Shown here one piece after another: positions 8,006 to 16,073 of a stretch of 64,000 bases of DNA. The position numbers and the translations under genes are program-made. Each line of letters opens with the position of its first letter. Within the stretch, counting starts at the first letter, position 1. Below the pieces are notes generated by a model that was given only the letters and a program-made list of their open reading frames with translations, ran no database searches and was not told the origin of the DNA. Source of the stretch: a bacterium (GTDB lineage: Bacteria; Bdellovibrionota_C; UBA2361; SZUA-149; JAQTWB01); the NCBI GenBank assembly GCA_028689495.1, contig JAQTWB010000002.1:1-64000 (forward strand), in the 5' to 3' direction.

Positions 8006-9814
8006 TCAGGTCGAGAATCGATCTTTGCTGCAGTTCCCCGGCCTTGGGGTCTCCGGCACGGAAGGAATCAAACGCTTTGGCCGGAAAACCGCCAAAGCAT
8101 CAAACGGCATTTCCAGCAGTAAGTAAATATCTTTTCCAACCGACAACCGCGAAACAACAGAATATCTAATCTGGCACTCTTCGAGCTGATTTACTCTCCA
8201 GCCTTCCTCAATGGCATCAAGCAAAATGTAGGCTACAGCATTGGGAGACATATCTCTCGATATCACCTCTTCAGTAAGACGCCGCACCTCGACACCATTT
8301 CGCCGCAGATAATAAGTAAGCCAGCGCTGAAACATATCCAGCTGGTAAATGCGAATGGACTGCTGTTCCTCTCCCCTCGCCCGAAGCGACAACTCGATCT
8401 GCGCCACTATCGGACGCACAGAGTATCTCTCAACCCGAAATGGTACATAAACATAAACGTAGATTAACCGCGCAAAAAGCATAACAAGAAAAACCACACC
8501 AAGCAGAAATGAGCTGGCACTGCAATTGCGGCAAAAAACCGAACTATCACCACATCCTCTAACAATCACCGGCCAGGAAACCTTTCGAAAAATATAACCG
8601 GCCAAGCTTCTTGTCGTGGAGCAAATTAACTCAGCACCTCCCGAATGAAGATAATCGGCCATCACTATCGAAAAAAATGGCAGCAGCATAAATATATAGC
8701 GGCTCGACTTGGCCTCAGCCAAAGAAAGGAATAGAAATCCAGACAGAATGGTCAACCAGGAGAAGGTTATCAACAATGGTTGCCGGTTAAAAGTCCGCAA
8801 ATATCCTCGCCATCTTTCACCAGATGTTTTACCTATACCGCGACTCCCGGACAACCTGGTTGATAAAGCTGCAACCGCCAATGGAAGAAAAAAAATAAAA
8901 CTCCACGGTAACATACTTGATAAAAGCGCATAGACGTAAAAAAACGAACCCCTGGCCCGACTGCCGTCACTCAAATAGCGATCAATAAATTCACTTTTTA
9001 TCACCTGATCCACCTGCTCAAATCCTGCATTGCCTGCAATCATCAGCAACCAAACAGTGTACGGTGCCAGTCCAAGAATCAGTGCCATTAAAAATCCGCG
9101 GAGACGAATTGAGAACAAATAACCTGACAAAGTATAACCAGCTCGTTCTCCCACAAGACTGCTGGTGAGTTCCAGCAAAAAAAACACTGCACAAAACAAC
9201 ACCAGCGCAAGTGGGCCCTTGACCAAAATCGCAAGCCCCAAAACGACACCAGCTATCAGGTAATAAAGCAGACACTCCCGCTGCATGGCCAAAAGCAATA
9301 AAAACAATGCCATCACGGAGAACAATGCATAGGTCATATCGATCTCGGCAAGCGTGGCAAGCAACATGGTCTGGCCAAAGGTCGCAAAGATCAGAGCGGC
9401 GGAACGAGCTCGCGCCCGACAACATTCCACCTTAAAATCCTGCTCAGTAAAAAAAAGAAAGGTAAAAACGTAAATACAAAGGGAAAGCAAGATGGCGGCA
9501 GTAACCGAACACAAACGGACGGTCGCTTCGTTATGGCCAAAAAAATCGATAAAGCCAGCCAACAGCCAATAGTAAACTGGTGGTTTGGTAAAAATCTCCG
9601 AGCCTAGCAAATGCGGGACAAGATAGTCTCCTGTCTCCAGCATCTCCCAAGCGATGAGGGTTCGATCAGCTTCAGTGTGGCGAAAAAATTCAAGCTGACC
9701 AAGGCCAGGAAGATAAAGCGCAATAGTAAATAGAACTATTAAGACAAGATCCGCAGCAAACAAAAAAACAGCACGCGCATTATTACTACTATGCGCATCA
9801 GATAGCCTCAACAT
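8006..9814 (-). CDS. ArnT/PMT-like membrane glycosyltransferase (GT39/GT83 type)
   Basis: A 602-residue polytopic protein with about 10-12 hydrophobic spans in its first 450 residues and a soluble C-terminus. The first periplasmic loop carries the family signature: an acidic pair in HTEADRTLIAWEMLETG, then LVPHLLGSEIFTKPPVYYW, matching the EARY...P...G...KPPLYYW pattern of ArnT and related enzymes. These move a sugar from a polyprenyl-phosphate donor onto a lipid or protein on the periplasmic face. The acceptor is unknown here; lipid A or protein are both possible. No arn or capsule operon accompanies it, although a family-4 glycosyltransferase lies about 1.3 kb upstream. ATG start; no strong ribosome binding site. 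Confidence 0.8.
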   Translation of the reverse strand: MLRLSDAHSSNNARAVFLFAADLVLIVLFTIALYLPGLGQLEFFRHTEADRTLIAWEMLETGDYLVPHLLGSEIFTKPPVYYWLLAGFIDFFGHNEATVRLCSVTAAILLSLCIYVFTFLFFTEQDFKVECCRARARSAALIFATFGQTMLLATLAEIDMTYALFSVMALFLLLLAMQRECLLYYLIAGVVLGLAILVKGPLALVLFCAVFFLLELTSSLVGERAGYTLSGYLFSIRLRGFLMALILGLAPYTVWLLMIAGNAGFEQVDQVIKSEFIDRYLSDGSRARGSFFYVYALLSSMLPWSFIFFLPLAVAALSTRLSGSRGIGKTSGERWRGYLRTFNRQPLLITFSWLTILSGFLFLSLAEAKSSRYIFMLLPFFSIVMADYLHSGGAELICSTTRSLAGYIFRKVSWPVIVRGCGDSSVFCRNCSASSFLLGVVFLVMLFARLIYVYVYVPFRVERYSVRPIVAQIELSLRARGEEQQSIRIYQLDMFQRWLTYYLRRNGVEVRRLTEEVISRDMSPNAVAYILLDAIEEGWRVNQLEECQIRYSVVSRLSVGKDIYLLLEMPFDALAVFRPKRLIPSVPETPRPGNCSKDRFST

Positions 9815-9932
9815 TTGTCACACAAGAAAATTACGATCGAGGATGCCGCAGTCCCTGATCTTGCCCTGTCGACTGTCCCCCGGACATCAAGACCCCCTCG
9901 GACAGCCAGGAGCTGCGGCAAAAAGCACCTTG

Positions 9933-10535
9933 CTACTCGGCCTTGAGGTAATCCTCCATCGCTTTTATGTCCAGACCAGAGGCCAGCGACTGCAATTGTT
10001 CTGAGGTCACCTTACCATTCGCTGCTTCGACAGTCAGAAGGTTCCCCTCTGAAAGTGTCAGCATCAACTTCTTTGAGCCACCCTCATCCTGAACGGTAGC
10101 TCTTTTCCCAGCGACACGAACAACCTCTGTTCCCGGCACATTGCCCATCATCGCTGCCATCTGCGCCATTCCGGCAAAAGAGCCAAGGCCAGACGCGGGG
10201 CCACCAGCCGAAGAACTCCCAACAAGAGTAATGTTGACCGAACCATCTGCGCCTGTATATCGGCTCTCAATATTCATAAGTCCCATAGCACTGCTGGACT
10301 CCACCTTCTCACGCTTATAACCCGCCAATTCTACCGGGAAGAACCCTTCAATCTTCTTCGTGTGCAACTTGCTGAGCTCCTGACTAACCCAATTCAGTTC
10401 GCCAAGTGCAGCGCTATAATTACCCTCTTCTTTCAATTGTTTGACGCGATCGAGCATTGCAGCAAAATCCTCCTCAGCCAAAACTGAAGCGGGTAACAAT
10501 CCAAGAAATATAAGTGTTAAAGTTTTTTTAAGCAT
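9933..10535 (-). CDS. Secreted protein of unknown function
   Basis: A 200-residue protein with a clear signal peptide (MLKKTLTLIFLGLLPASVLA, cleavage expected after ALA-type residues), then a helical stretch rich in Lys/Glu with one TPR-like repeat (EGNYSAALGELNWV), a middle beta-rich segment and a Gly/Met/Ala-rich patch around 117-133. I do not recognise a named family with confidence. The ATG at 10535 has AGGAG eight bases upstream, which decides the start. It lies 68 bp after pgpA on the same strand and may be read with it. Probably periplasmic. Confidence 0.7.
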   Translation of the reverse strand: MLKKTLTLIFLGLLPASVLAEEDFAAMLDRVKQLKEEGNYSAALGELNWVSQELSKLHTKKIEGFFPVELAGYKREKVESSSAMGLMNIESRYTGADGSVNITLVGSSSAGGPASGLGSFAGMAQMAAMMGNVPGTEVVRVAGKRATVQDEGGSKKLMLTLSEGNLLTVEAANGKVTSEQLQSLASGLDIKAMEDYLKAE

Positions 10536-10603
10536 ATCCAATTCTCCTACAAAGAAAAGTTACCCCATCGAAATTAAAATACCACGCGACAGTCCCGGAC
10601 CGC

Positions 10604-11110
10604 CTATGTCGGCAGCAGTCTAAGCAGGATGCCGGCAAAAACGCCAGCAATAATATCATCCGCCATAATCCCCCAGGCGCCTGGAAGCGCCTCAACTCGG
10701 GATATCGGGAAAGGCTTCCAAATATCGAACAGACGAAAAAACAGAAAAGCGATAACAATCGGCCACGCACCCTGCACGTCATACGAAGCTGAGCCAACAA
10801 AAGACAGTGCAACAAAATAGCCTGCCGCTTCATCGACAACAACCTCCTGCGGATCTTCCGCCGAGCTTAAATTACCACCTGTTTCCAGCAAATAAGAGGT
10901 CGCCAAAAATCCGAAGACAGAAAAGAACAAAGAAAATGTCAAAGACGGCACTTCGCCAATAAAAAAATAAGCCAGAACAGCAAGGATTGCCGCGACAGCA
11001 GTGCCCGCTGTGCCGGGAGCTTTTGGACTAAGCCCACTATAAGCCAACGTCACCAGAAAATATGAAACTCGAGTCCTTGTCATCGACAGATCGATATCGC
11101 GATCACTCAC
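10604..11110 (-). CDS. pgpA: Phosphatidylglycerophosphatase A
   Basis: A 168-residue membrane phosphatase that removes the phosphate from phosphatidylglycerophosphate, the last step of phosphatidylglycerol synthesis at the inner membrane. Signature segments are all present: SGLSPKAPGTAGT near the N-terminus, DPQEVVVDEAAGY, RLFDIWKPFPI and GIMADDIIAG, whose acidic residues bind metal. Length is normal. I choose a GTG start at 11110: AGGAG lies seven bases upstream and the GTG overlaps the stop of the glycosyltransferase gene in GTGAGTGA, a typical coupled junction. Upstream ATG codons in frame lie inside the preceding gene and are less well placed. Confidence 0.9.
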   Translation of the reverse strand: MSDRDIDLSMTRTRVSYFLVTLAYSGLSPKAPGTAGTAVAAILAVLAYFFIGEVPSLTFSLFFSVFGFLATSYLLETGGNLSSAEDPQEVVVDEAAGYFVALSFVGSASYDVQGAWPIVIAFLFFRLFDIWKPFPISRVEALPGAWGIMADDIIAGVFAGILLRLLPT

Positions 11111-12437
11111 CCGAAACTCCTGCATTCTCACCCGACAACACCCGGCCGGGGAGAGAAGTAAGAACAGCCAATTGCTTCCGCCCCAGGACCTGGGCATACA
11201 TTCGTCCTACCTGACTACGAAATTCGTTATAGTTATAACGTGTCTCAATCAACCGGGCGGAGTTTTCGGTCACCTTGCGAACGCGCATTGCACCAAATGG
11301 CGAGGTATCAAGAGCCCGGGCCAACTGCGCAGCGAAACTGTCAGCTGTAATGTCCGAGAGAAACGCTGTCTCAGAAGAAAGAACCTGGGTATGCGTTCCA
11401 ATTGCGGTAGCAACAATCGGGCGACCTGAAGCCATATAACTGTATATCTTGAGCGGAGTATTGTCTCCCTGCATCCGCGGTGAAACCAGAACATCGGCAA
11501 GCGCCATATAGGTCCCCATCTCGTCTGCTGGTCTGGTCCCGGTAAACACCACATTCTCCTCCACATTCAGACTGCGGACCAAGCGCGAGACGTTGTCAAA
11601 ACAACGCTCTCCTTTCTTGCCACCACCAACAAGAAACAATTTGAACGGGCCAATGTGGTGCTCTTTTTTGAGCAGAGCAATTGACTGCAACAATAACTCG
11701 ACACCCTGATAGGTCTCGAAGTTGCCCGTATAAACTATAACTTTCACCTCCTCCGACAAAGCATATTGCTCACGAAGAGACTCGAGCAGTTGCATCCTCG
11801 GAGCCGAACTACCTTCAACAGGGAAATCCTCGGCTTGAAATATCCTGTCAATAGTCGTGAACTCCGCAGCTTTTTCAGTCAATGCCCGACAGACAGTCAA
11901 AACAGCATCAGCTCGACGGATCAAAGTCGCCTCTGAGGCACGAGCAAAACGCCTTAACCAGGAAAATGGCAGCATACGCTTATCGCATAGCTGACGGACC
12001 ATGCAGGAATCCATATCGTAGACAAACGGCACACCTGAAATCCATGCCAGCACCGCCGCCATAAATCCGCCTTCCTCCACTCCATGAAGTGCCGCATAAC
12101 GATGAAAAACCACAAGACGAAGGGCAGTAAAAAAAAGAAATACATCAAGCAGAATTTTTGTCGCCGAAGGACCAATCGGCACCGACTTGACACCGGGAAG
12201 TCGCAAAGAGCGGTAGATACGAACACCGGGAATCGAAATTTTCTCACCCAGCGGATAAACCAACAGATCCGGACGATACCCCTCTTCAACCAACGCTCTG
12301 ACGAGTGCCCGAACATTAAGCGGAGTCCCTCTCGTCATAAAAAATGGCTGGGGAGCAATCACCAGAAGACGCGGAGCAACCCGTCCACCGGGAGTTCTCT
12401 CGTGACCCTGGGCCTTGCTGTCAATCTGCACCGTCAT
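11103..12437 (-). CDS. Glycosyltransferase family 4 (GT-B fold)
   Basis: A 444-residue cytoplasmic enzyme. The N-terminal domain has PFFMTRGTPLNVRALVRAL and DLLVYPLGE, typical of the acceptor-binding half. The C-terminal donor-binding half shows VIVYTGNFETYQGVELLL, LFLVGGGKKGE, VVFTGTRPADEMGTYMALA and the ending DNTPLKIYSYMASGRPIVAT, in the place of the family EX7E motif. It probably transfers a sugar from a nucleotide sugar to a lipid-linked or glycan acceptor. It overlaps pgpA by 8 bp, suggesting co-expression with phospholipid synthesis, though neighbours do not reveal its product. The start is uncertain: ATG at 12437 or GTG at 12443, neither with a strong ribosome binding site. Confidence 0.8.
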   Translation of the reverse strand: MTVQIDSKAQGHERTPGGRVAPRLLVIAPQPFFMTRGTPLNVRALVRALVEEGYRPDLLVYPLGEKISIPGVRIYRSLRLPGVKSVPIGPSATKILLDVFLFFTALRLVVFHRYAALHGVEEGGFMAAVLAWISGVPFVYDMDSCMVRQLCDKRMLPFSWLRRFARASEATLIRRADAVLTVCRALTEKAAEFTTIDRIFQAEDFPVEGSSAPRMQLLESLREQYALSEEVKVIVYTGNFETYQGVELLLQSIALLKKEHHIGPFKLFLVGGGKKGERCFDNVSRLVRSLNVEENVVFTGTRPADEMGTYMALADVLVSPRMQGDNTPLKIYSYMASGRPIVATAIGTHTQVLSSETAFLSDITADSFAAQLARALDTSPFGAMRVRKVTENSARLIETRYNYNEFRSQVGRMYAQVLGRKQLAVLTSLPGRVLSGENAGVSGE

Positions 12438-12754
12438 AAACACCGGGATAGAGGAAATGCTGTAAATTCAACTACTTACCTACGTGGCAGAGATGGGAAA
12501 AATCGACCTGCCATGAAATTGAGTTTTTCAGTATCACATCGCCCTCCCGTTGAAAAACAACCGCGAACCGACCTAGCTTTGCTGAAAGATAAGACCATTT
12601 TTTGAACCGGCATAAAACCGGTTCATTTTACGTAACTTTTCCTCTTTCGCATGAATCAAATTAGGCGTAGCCAGAAGACTTGCTCTGAACAGCCATTACG
12701 GTATTTGACACCTGCCAGGCTCCGAAATAAAGGCGCGATAAGGAAACACACTCA
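12438..12754. other. Divergent intergenic region with a CCGGTT palindrome
   Basis: It lies between the divergent glycosyltransferase and propeller genes. It contains a GACCATTTTTTGAACCGGCATA box related to the GAAACGGTATA boxes elsewhere, which here forms a hairpin, GAACCGG/CCGGTTC (about 12603-12625). A TTGACA at 12705-12710 is followed after 17 bp only by TAAAGG, so it is a weak promoter candidate for the propeller gene. Confidence 0.5.
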
Positions 12755-13723
12755 ATGTATCTACCTGAAAAGATTGCCGCATTAGTAGCTACCATCTGTC
12801 TCTTACCATCATTGATTGTGGCAGAACCGATCATGAAAGATGCAACCATCAGCGACCATGGCCGTGTAATCTTTGACTACAACTACCAAGGGACAAGCGA
12901 ACTCTACATTATCGACTTCGGCCTGAAACGAATGGAAAAGCTGCCAACCGGTTTCAAACGCTCCGGCTATCCTTCATGGTCTCCCGATGGCACCACGATC
13001 GCTTTCAGTTCAGACAACTCAGGTGACATTGAACTTTACTCGGCAAGCAGCGATGGGACCGGGATTCAGCGTCTGACATTTTCCAATGGGCGCGACATTT
13101 CACCAGACTGGTCACCAGATGGGAGAAAAATTGTTTTTGCCAGCGAACGTGACAAAGGAAGAAATATCTACGTCGTCAATGCCGATGGCAGTAAGCCTGT
13201 CGCTATTACCGACAGCAAGCGCAAAAACTCATCCCCTCAGTGGTCACCACGTGCCGATGCGATAATTTATGCCACCGATTCCTACTGGCCAGGACTTGAC
13301 ATCATGCTGCACACTGTCAGTGATGACAGCAAGCGCATCCTTTCACATGGCTTTGGTTCTTATTCCGATCCTACTTGGAGCTACCTCGCCACACATATCA
13401 TCTTCAGCTTTGGCACGGGAAAAGAAAAAGACCTCTACATGCTTGAAAAAGGCGGAACAAAGCCTGTACGCATCACAGGAGAAATCGGTTCTGAACAACA
13501 ACCAGTATTTGCCGACAAGGACCGCCTGATTTTTTACATCGGCGAAGGACCTGAAGAAGGAACCGGCACAGCACTCTACTGCCTCGATCGCTCCGGTGAT
13601 ACTATCGTGCTTATTGCTACAGGCCCGGGAAATATTCGCCACCCGGACTGGTCCCCATTCCCGGCACTCCCACGTTCCACCAATGCGGCTATACGTGGAG
13701 TTGAAGACATAAAGAAGAAATAG
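12755..13723 (+). CDS. Periplasmic TolB-like beta-propeller protein (PD40 repeats)
   Basis: A 322-residue secreted protein: signal peptide in the first 23 residues (LVATICLLPSLIVAEP), then WD40-like PD40 repeats. The repeats YPSWSPDGTTIAFSS, SPDWSPDGRKIVFAS and SPQWSPRADAIIYAT are clear, with two weaker ones and a closing HPDWSPF. This is the fold of the TolB C-terminal domain; the TolB N-terminal domain is missing, so it is not TolB itself. Such proteins often bind other periplasmic proteins. AAGGA lies about 10 bases before the ATG. No operon partner: downstream is a repeat-filled gap. Confidence 0.8.
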   Translation: MYLPEKIAALVATICLLPSLIVAEPIMKDATISDHGRVIFDYNYQGTSELYIIDFGLKRMEKLPTGFKRSGYPSWSPDGTTIAFSSDNSGDIELYSASSDGTGIQRLTFSNGRDISPDWSPDGRKIVFASERDKGRNIYVVNADGSKPVAITDSKRKNSSPQWSPRADAIIYATDSYWPGLDIMLHTVSDDSKRILSHGFGSYSDPTWSYLATHIIFSFGTGKEKDLYMLEKGGTKPVRITGEIGSEQQPVFADKDRLIFYIGEGPEEGTGTALYCLDRSGDTIVLIATGPGNIRHPDWSPFPALPRSTNAAIRGVEDIKKK

Positions 13724-13736
13724 TTTGGTCTCTGTC

Positions 13737-13756
13737 GGGCGCGTCGCGATGCGCCC
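13737..13756. repeat. GGGCGC palindrome, copy 1
   Basis: GGGCGCGTCGCGATGCGCCC, near-perfect palindrome 14 bp after the stop of the propeller gene. It belongs to a family of six intergenic copies sharing GGGCGC-N-GCGCCC, usually followed by CCTACA or flanked by its complement. Confidence 0.8.
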
Positions 13757-13859
13757 CCACAAAAAACAACATCAATCTGGAATGTCTACCCCGGAAAATT
13801 TAACGCCATTTACCACCATTGCGCACCGAGATTTTGATGACGTTTACAATAACATGTAG

Positions 13860-13879
13860 GGGCGCTTCGAGAAGCGCCC
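13860..13879. repeat. GGGCGC palindrome, copy 2
   Basis: GGGCGCTTCGAGAAGCGCCC, perfect 9-bp arms, preceded by TGTAGG, the complement of the CCTACA seen after other copies; so this copy is in the opposite orientation. Confidence 0.8.
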
Positions 13880-13900
13880 GCAGTACCCCCGGCACAGAAA

Positions 13901-13938
13901 ACGGGAGTGTTGCGAAATTAGCATTCTGCGGCACTCCC
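13901..13938. repeat. Shortened copy of the nested-hairpin element
   Basis: The segment GGGAGTGTTGCGAAATTAGC is nearly identical to the start of the large element at 43769, but the inner hairpins are deleted and the outer stem closes directly with CACTCCC. Confidence 0.65.
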
Positions 13939-13939
13939 A

Positions 13940-14003
13940 TTATCCGGTCGCTGCTCTAGATTAAGGTGTTTGGGCCGAGAGAACTAAAGTGAGAGTAATA
14001 TGA
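13940..14003 (+). repeat. ATACTGCTC-type repeat, copy 3 (internally deleted)
   Basis: It matches the copy at 24370-24459 over CGGTCGCTGCTC, GATTAAGGTGTT and AACTAAAGTGAGAG. The stretch between two CTGCT direct repeats of the full copy (about 22 bp) is missing, which looks like a slippage deletion. Confidence 0.65.
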
Positions 14004-14121
14004 CACAACACAATTTTTATCTTGCCCAATGATGATCAAATTGCACATTTGCGGTAAGAACTTTGTGATTCACGCGTCTTCTAAATTATTGTGAAGACCA
14101 TATTCTGAAACGGTATATATC

Positions 14122-15006
14122 ATGCGTATCTTTAGTCAGTTTAAGCTATCCTCAGTCACTCTTCCCCGCTTATTATTGCTGGGCATGATCGGCGCGACAT
14201 ATCTTTGGCAGCCCATGGAAGTTCAGGCCCAGACCACACCGGCAACCACACCACCTGCTCTCACCCCTGACGAAATAAAGAACATTCTTGCCGATTCCTA
14301 TGCCAATGACTTAAACGGTGATGGGAACATCAACATCATCGCCTTTGGTGATAGCATTACTCGTGGAGTTGGCGACTTCACCGATCCAGGTGATGAAGTA
14401 TTCTTCAGCAGCATCCCGACTGGAGAAGCAGGTTATCCACTAAGAGTGGAACAGCTAATTGGCGTTTCGATCACCAACCTCGGTGTTCCGGGAGAACGCC
14501 TGACGACTGATGGACTCGTGCGATTTGCCGCCGCAATCCCCAGAAGACGGCCCGATGTTGTCCTGCTCTCCGGCGGTTCAAACGACGTATTTGGTCACGT
14601 CTCGGATAACCAATATTTCCGCGCTGTACAGACAATGATCAACATCGCCAAAGCTGCCGGCAGCGAAGTTATCCTGATTGGCACTCCGCCCTCTTGCTGC
14701 CTGCACGATGGCTCGGCGTATTTCACCAACGGATACAACCAGCAAATGCAAGCCCTGGCCTTCACGAATGAAATTCCGTATGTCAATGCCCATCAGGCGT
14801 TCATCAACTCCTGCGGCCAAGCCGAAGACTGTTTTTTGCTAAACCTCCCCGATGGACTGCACCCGAATAGTGAAGGTTACGACATCCTAGGAGAAGCTAT
14901 AACTGGCGCTTTGCTGCGCCTCGACATCACGACGGCCTCGGGAATTGCACAAATGGAACAAGTGCTGAACGTCAAAGCAGGCTCTCTCTCCATTGAGCCA
15001 AATTGA
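14122..15006 (+). CDS. Secreted SGNH/GDSL hydrolase with dockerin-like calcium motif
   Basis: A 294-residue protein with a long signal peptide (about 36 residues, ending near VQAQ). The SGNH blocks are intact: GDSITRG with nucleophile Ser at about 78, GGSNDVFG, and DGLHPN with the catalytic Asp-His. It should hydrolyse ester bonds in lipids or acetylated polysaccharides outside the cytoplasm. Just before block I the segment DLNGDGNIN (63-71) looks like one calcium loop of a type I dockerin, here single and N-terminal. No ribosome binding site is visible; the GAAACGGTATA repeat box ends six bases before the ATG. The next gene starts five bases after its stop. Confidence 0.85.
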   Translation: MRIFSQFKLSSVTLPRLLLLGMIGATYLWQPMEVQAQTTPATTPPALTPDEIKNILADSYANDLNGDGNINIIAFGDSITRGVGDFTDPGDEVFFSSIPTGEAGYPLRVEQLIGVSITNLGVPGERLTTDGLVRFAAAIPRRRPDVVLLSGGSNDVFGHVSDNQYFRAVQTMINIAKAAGSEVILIGTPPSCCLHDGSAYFTNGYNQQMQALAFTNEIPYVNAHQAFINSCGQAEDCFLLNLPDGLHPNSEGYDILGEAITGALLRLDITTASGIAQMEQVLNVKAGSLSIEPN

Positions 15007-15011
15007 GCCCG

Positions 15012-16073
15012 ATGAAATCGGGCAGCCTTGTTTTACTGTTCAGCGTGGCGTCGATGTTATGCTTCACAAGTTCCTGCTCGCCAACCTACATCGCCCGGGC
15101 AGGCTGGGAAGAATTCAAAATCCTGCGCCGCCGGCAACCACTGGACGAAGCTATTGCCCACAGTGAAAATTCCGATATCTCCGCCAAGCTACAGCTTGTA
15201 AAAAAAGTTCGTTCCTTCGCCAAGGAACAAGGTCTGACTCCTGGAGGTAGTTTCAACAGTTACTCGAAAGTAGACCGAGATGTACTTGTGTGGGTTCTCT
15301 CAGCAGCAGAAAAACTTTCGTTCACGCCACTGACCTGGTGGTTTCCAATCGTCGGCCGAGTGCCCTACAAAGGTTTTTTCGAAAAGGATGACGGCCTGGA
15401 AGCAGCCCTGGCGCTCAAAGACAAAGGTTATGACATCCTGCTCCGTCCCAGCGCCGCATTTAGCACCCTGGGATGGTTTAACGACCCGATGCTTTCAACC
15501 TATATTAATTTCGACGACGTCGACCTGACTAACACGGTTATTCACGAACTTCTGCACAATACGCTTTGGGTGAAAAATCATGCAGAATTTAATGAGACAC
15601 TGGCAAATTTTGTCGGTCTCCAAGGCGCCGCTCTCTACTTTGACAGTATTGATATAAACAAAAAAGAAGCGGCACTTGCTGAATGCAACATCAATAAAAG
15701 CCTCATCTACAGCAAAATGTTGGCAGAGCTTAAAGCTGAACTAGACGTCGTTTATCAGAATAAGAAACTAAACAACGAGGATAAACTAGCTCAGCGAGAA
15801 ACAATCTTTTCCAACTTTATCGATCGACAGGAAAAGATTCAAACTCCTGGCTGCGAGCGAAAGCGTGAATCGACAGGCGGCAAGGCGAAAATTAATAACG
15901 CCCTTATTCTTGCCCACATTGTCTATCACGACCGTCTTTGGCTTTTTAATGACTACTTCGAAAAAAACTCGCGGCGAAACCTAAAAGTATTTATCTCCCA
16001 AATGAAGGAGCTTGCCGATAAAGCAAACTCCAGCGGCAAAGACCCATACGAACTTCTTCAGAACCAGTCATGA
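15012..16073 (+). CDS. Putative zinc aminopeptidase-like lipoprotein (PF10023 family)
   Basis: A 353-residue protein matching the 'predicted aminopeptidase' family. The N-terminus is a lipoprotein signal with lipobox-like TSSC (Cys about 22). The catalytic motif is HELLH (178-182) followed by FNETLANF, giving a third ligand Glu at about 195, the gluzincin-like arrangement. GWFNDPMLSTY before the motif is also typical. It should be anchored in the periplasm and cut N-terminal residues from peptides; activity in this family is mostly predicted. ATG at 15012 lies just after the esterase stop; its own stop overlaps the next gene in ATGA, so the three genes form an operon. Confidence 0.8.
   Translation: MKSGSLVLLFSVASMLCFTSSCSPTYIARAGWEEFKILRRRQPLDEAIAHSENSDISAKLQLVKKVRSFAKEQGLTPGGSFNSYSKVDRDVLVWVLSAAEKLSFTPLTWWFPIVGRVPYKGFFEKDDGLEAALALKDKGYDILLRPSAAFSTLGWFNDPMLSTYINFDDVDLTNTVIHELLHNTLWVKNHAEFNETLANFVGLQGAALYFDSIDINKKEAALAECNINKSLIYSKMLAELKAELDVVYQNKKLNNEDKLAQRETIFSNFIDRQEKIQTPGCERKRESTGGKAKINNALILAHIVYHDRLWLFNDYFEKNSRRNLKVFISQMKELADKANSSGKDPYELLQNQS

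Larger units (their letters stand above)
13724..14121. other. Repeat-filled intergenic region ahead of the SGNH gene
   Basis: No gene is present. In order it holds two GGGCGC palindromes (13737-13756, 13860-13879), a shortened copy of the nested-hairpin element (13901-13938), a shortened ATACTGCTC-type repeat (13940-14003) and a GAAACGGTATA box (14092-14116) that ends six bases before the ATG of the next gene. All four dispersed repeat families of the window therefore meet here. Confidence 0.8.
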
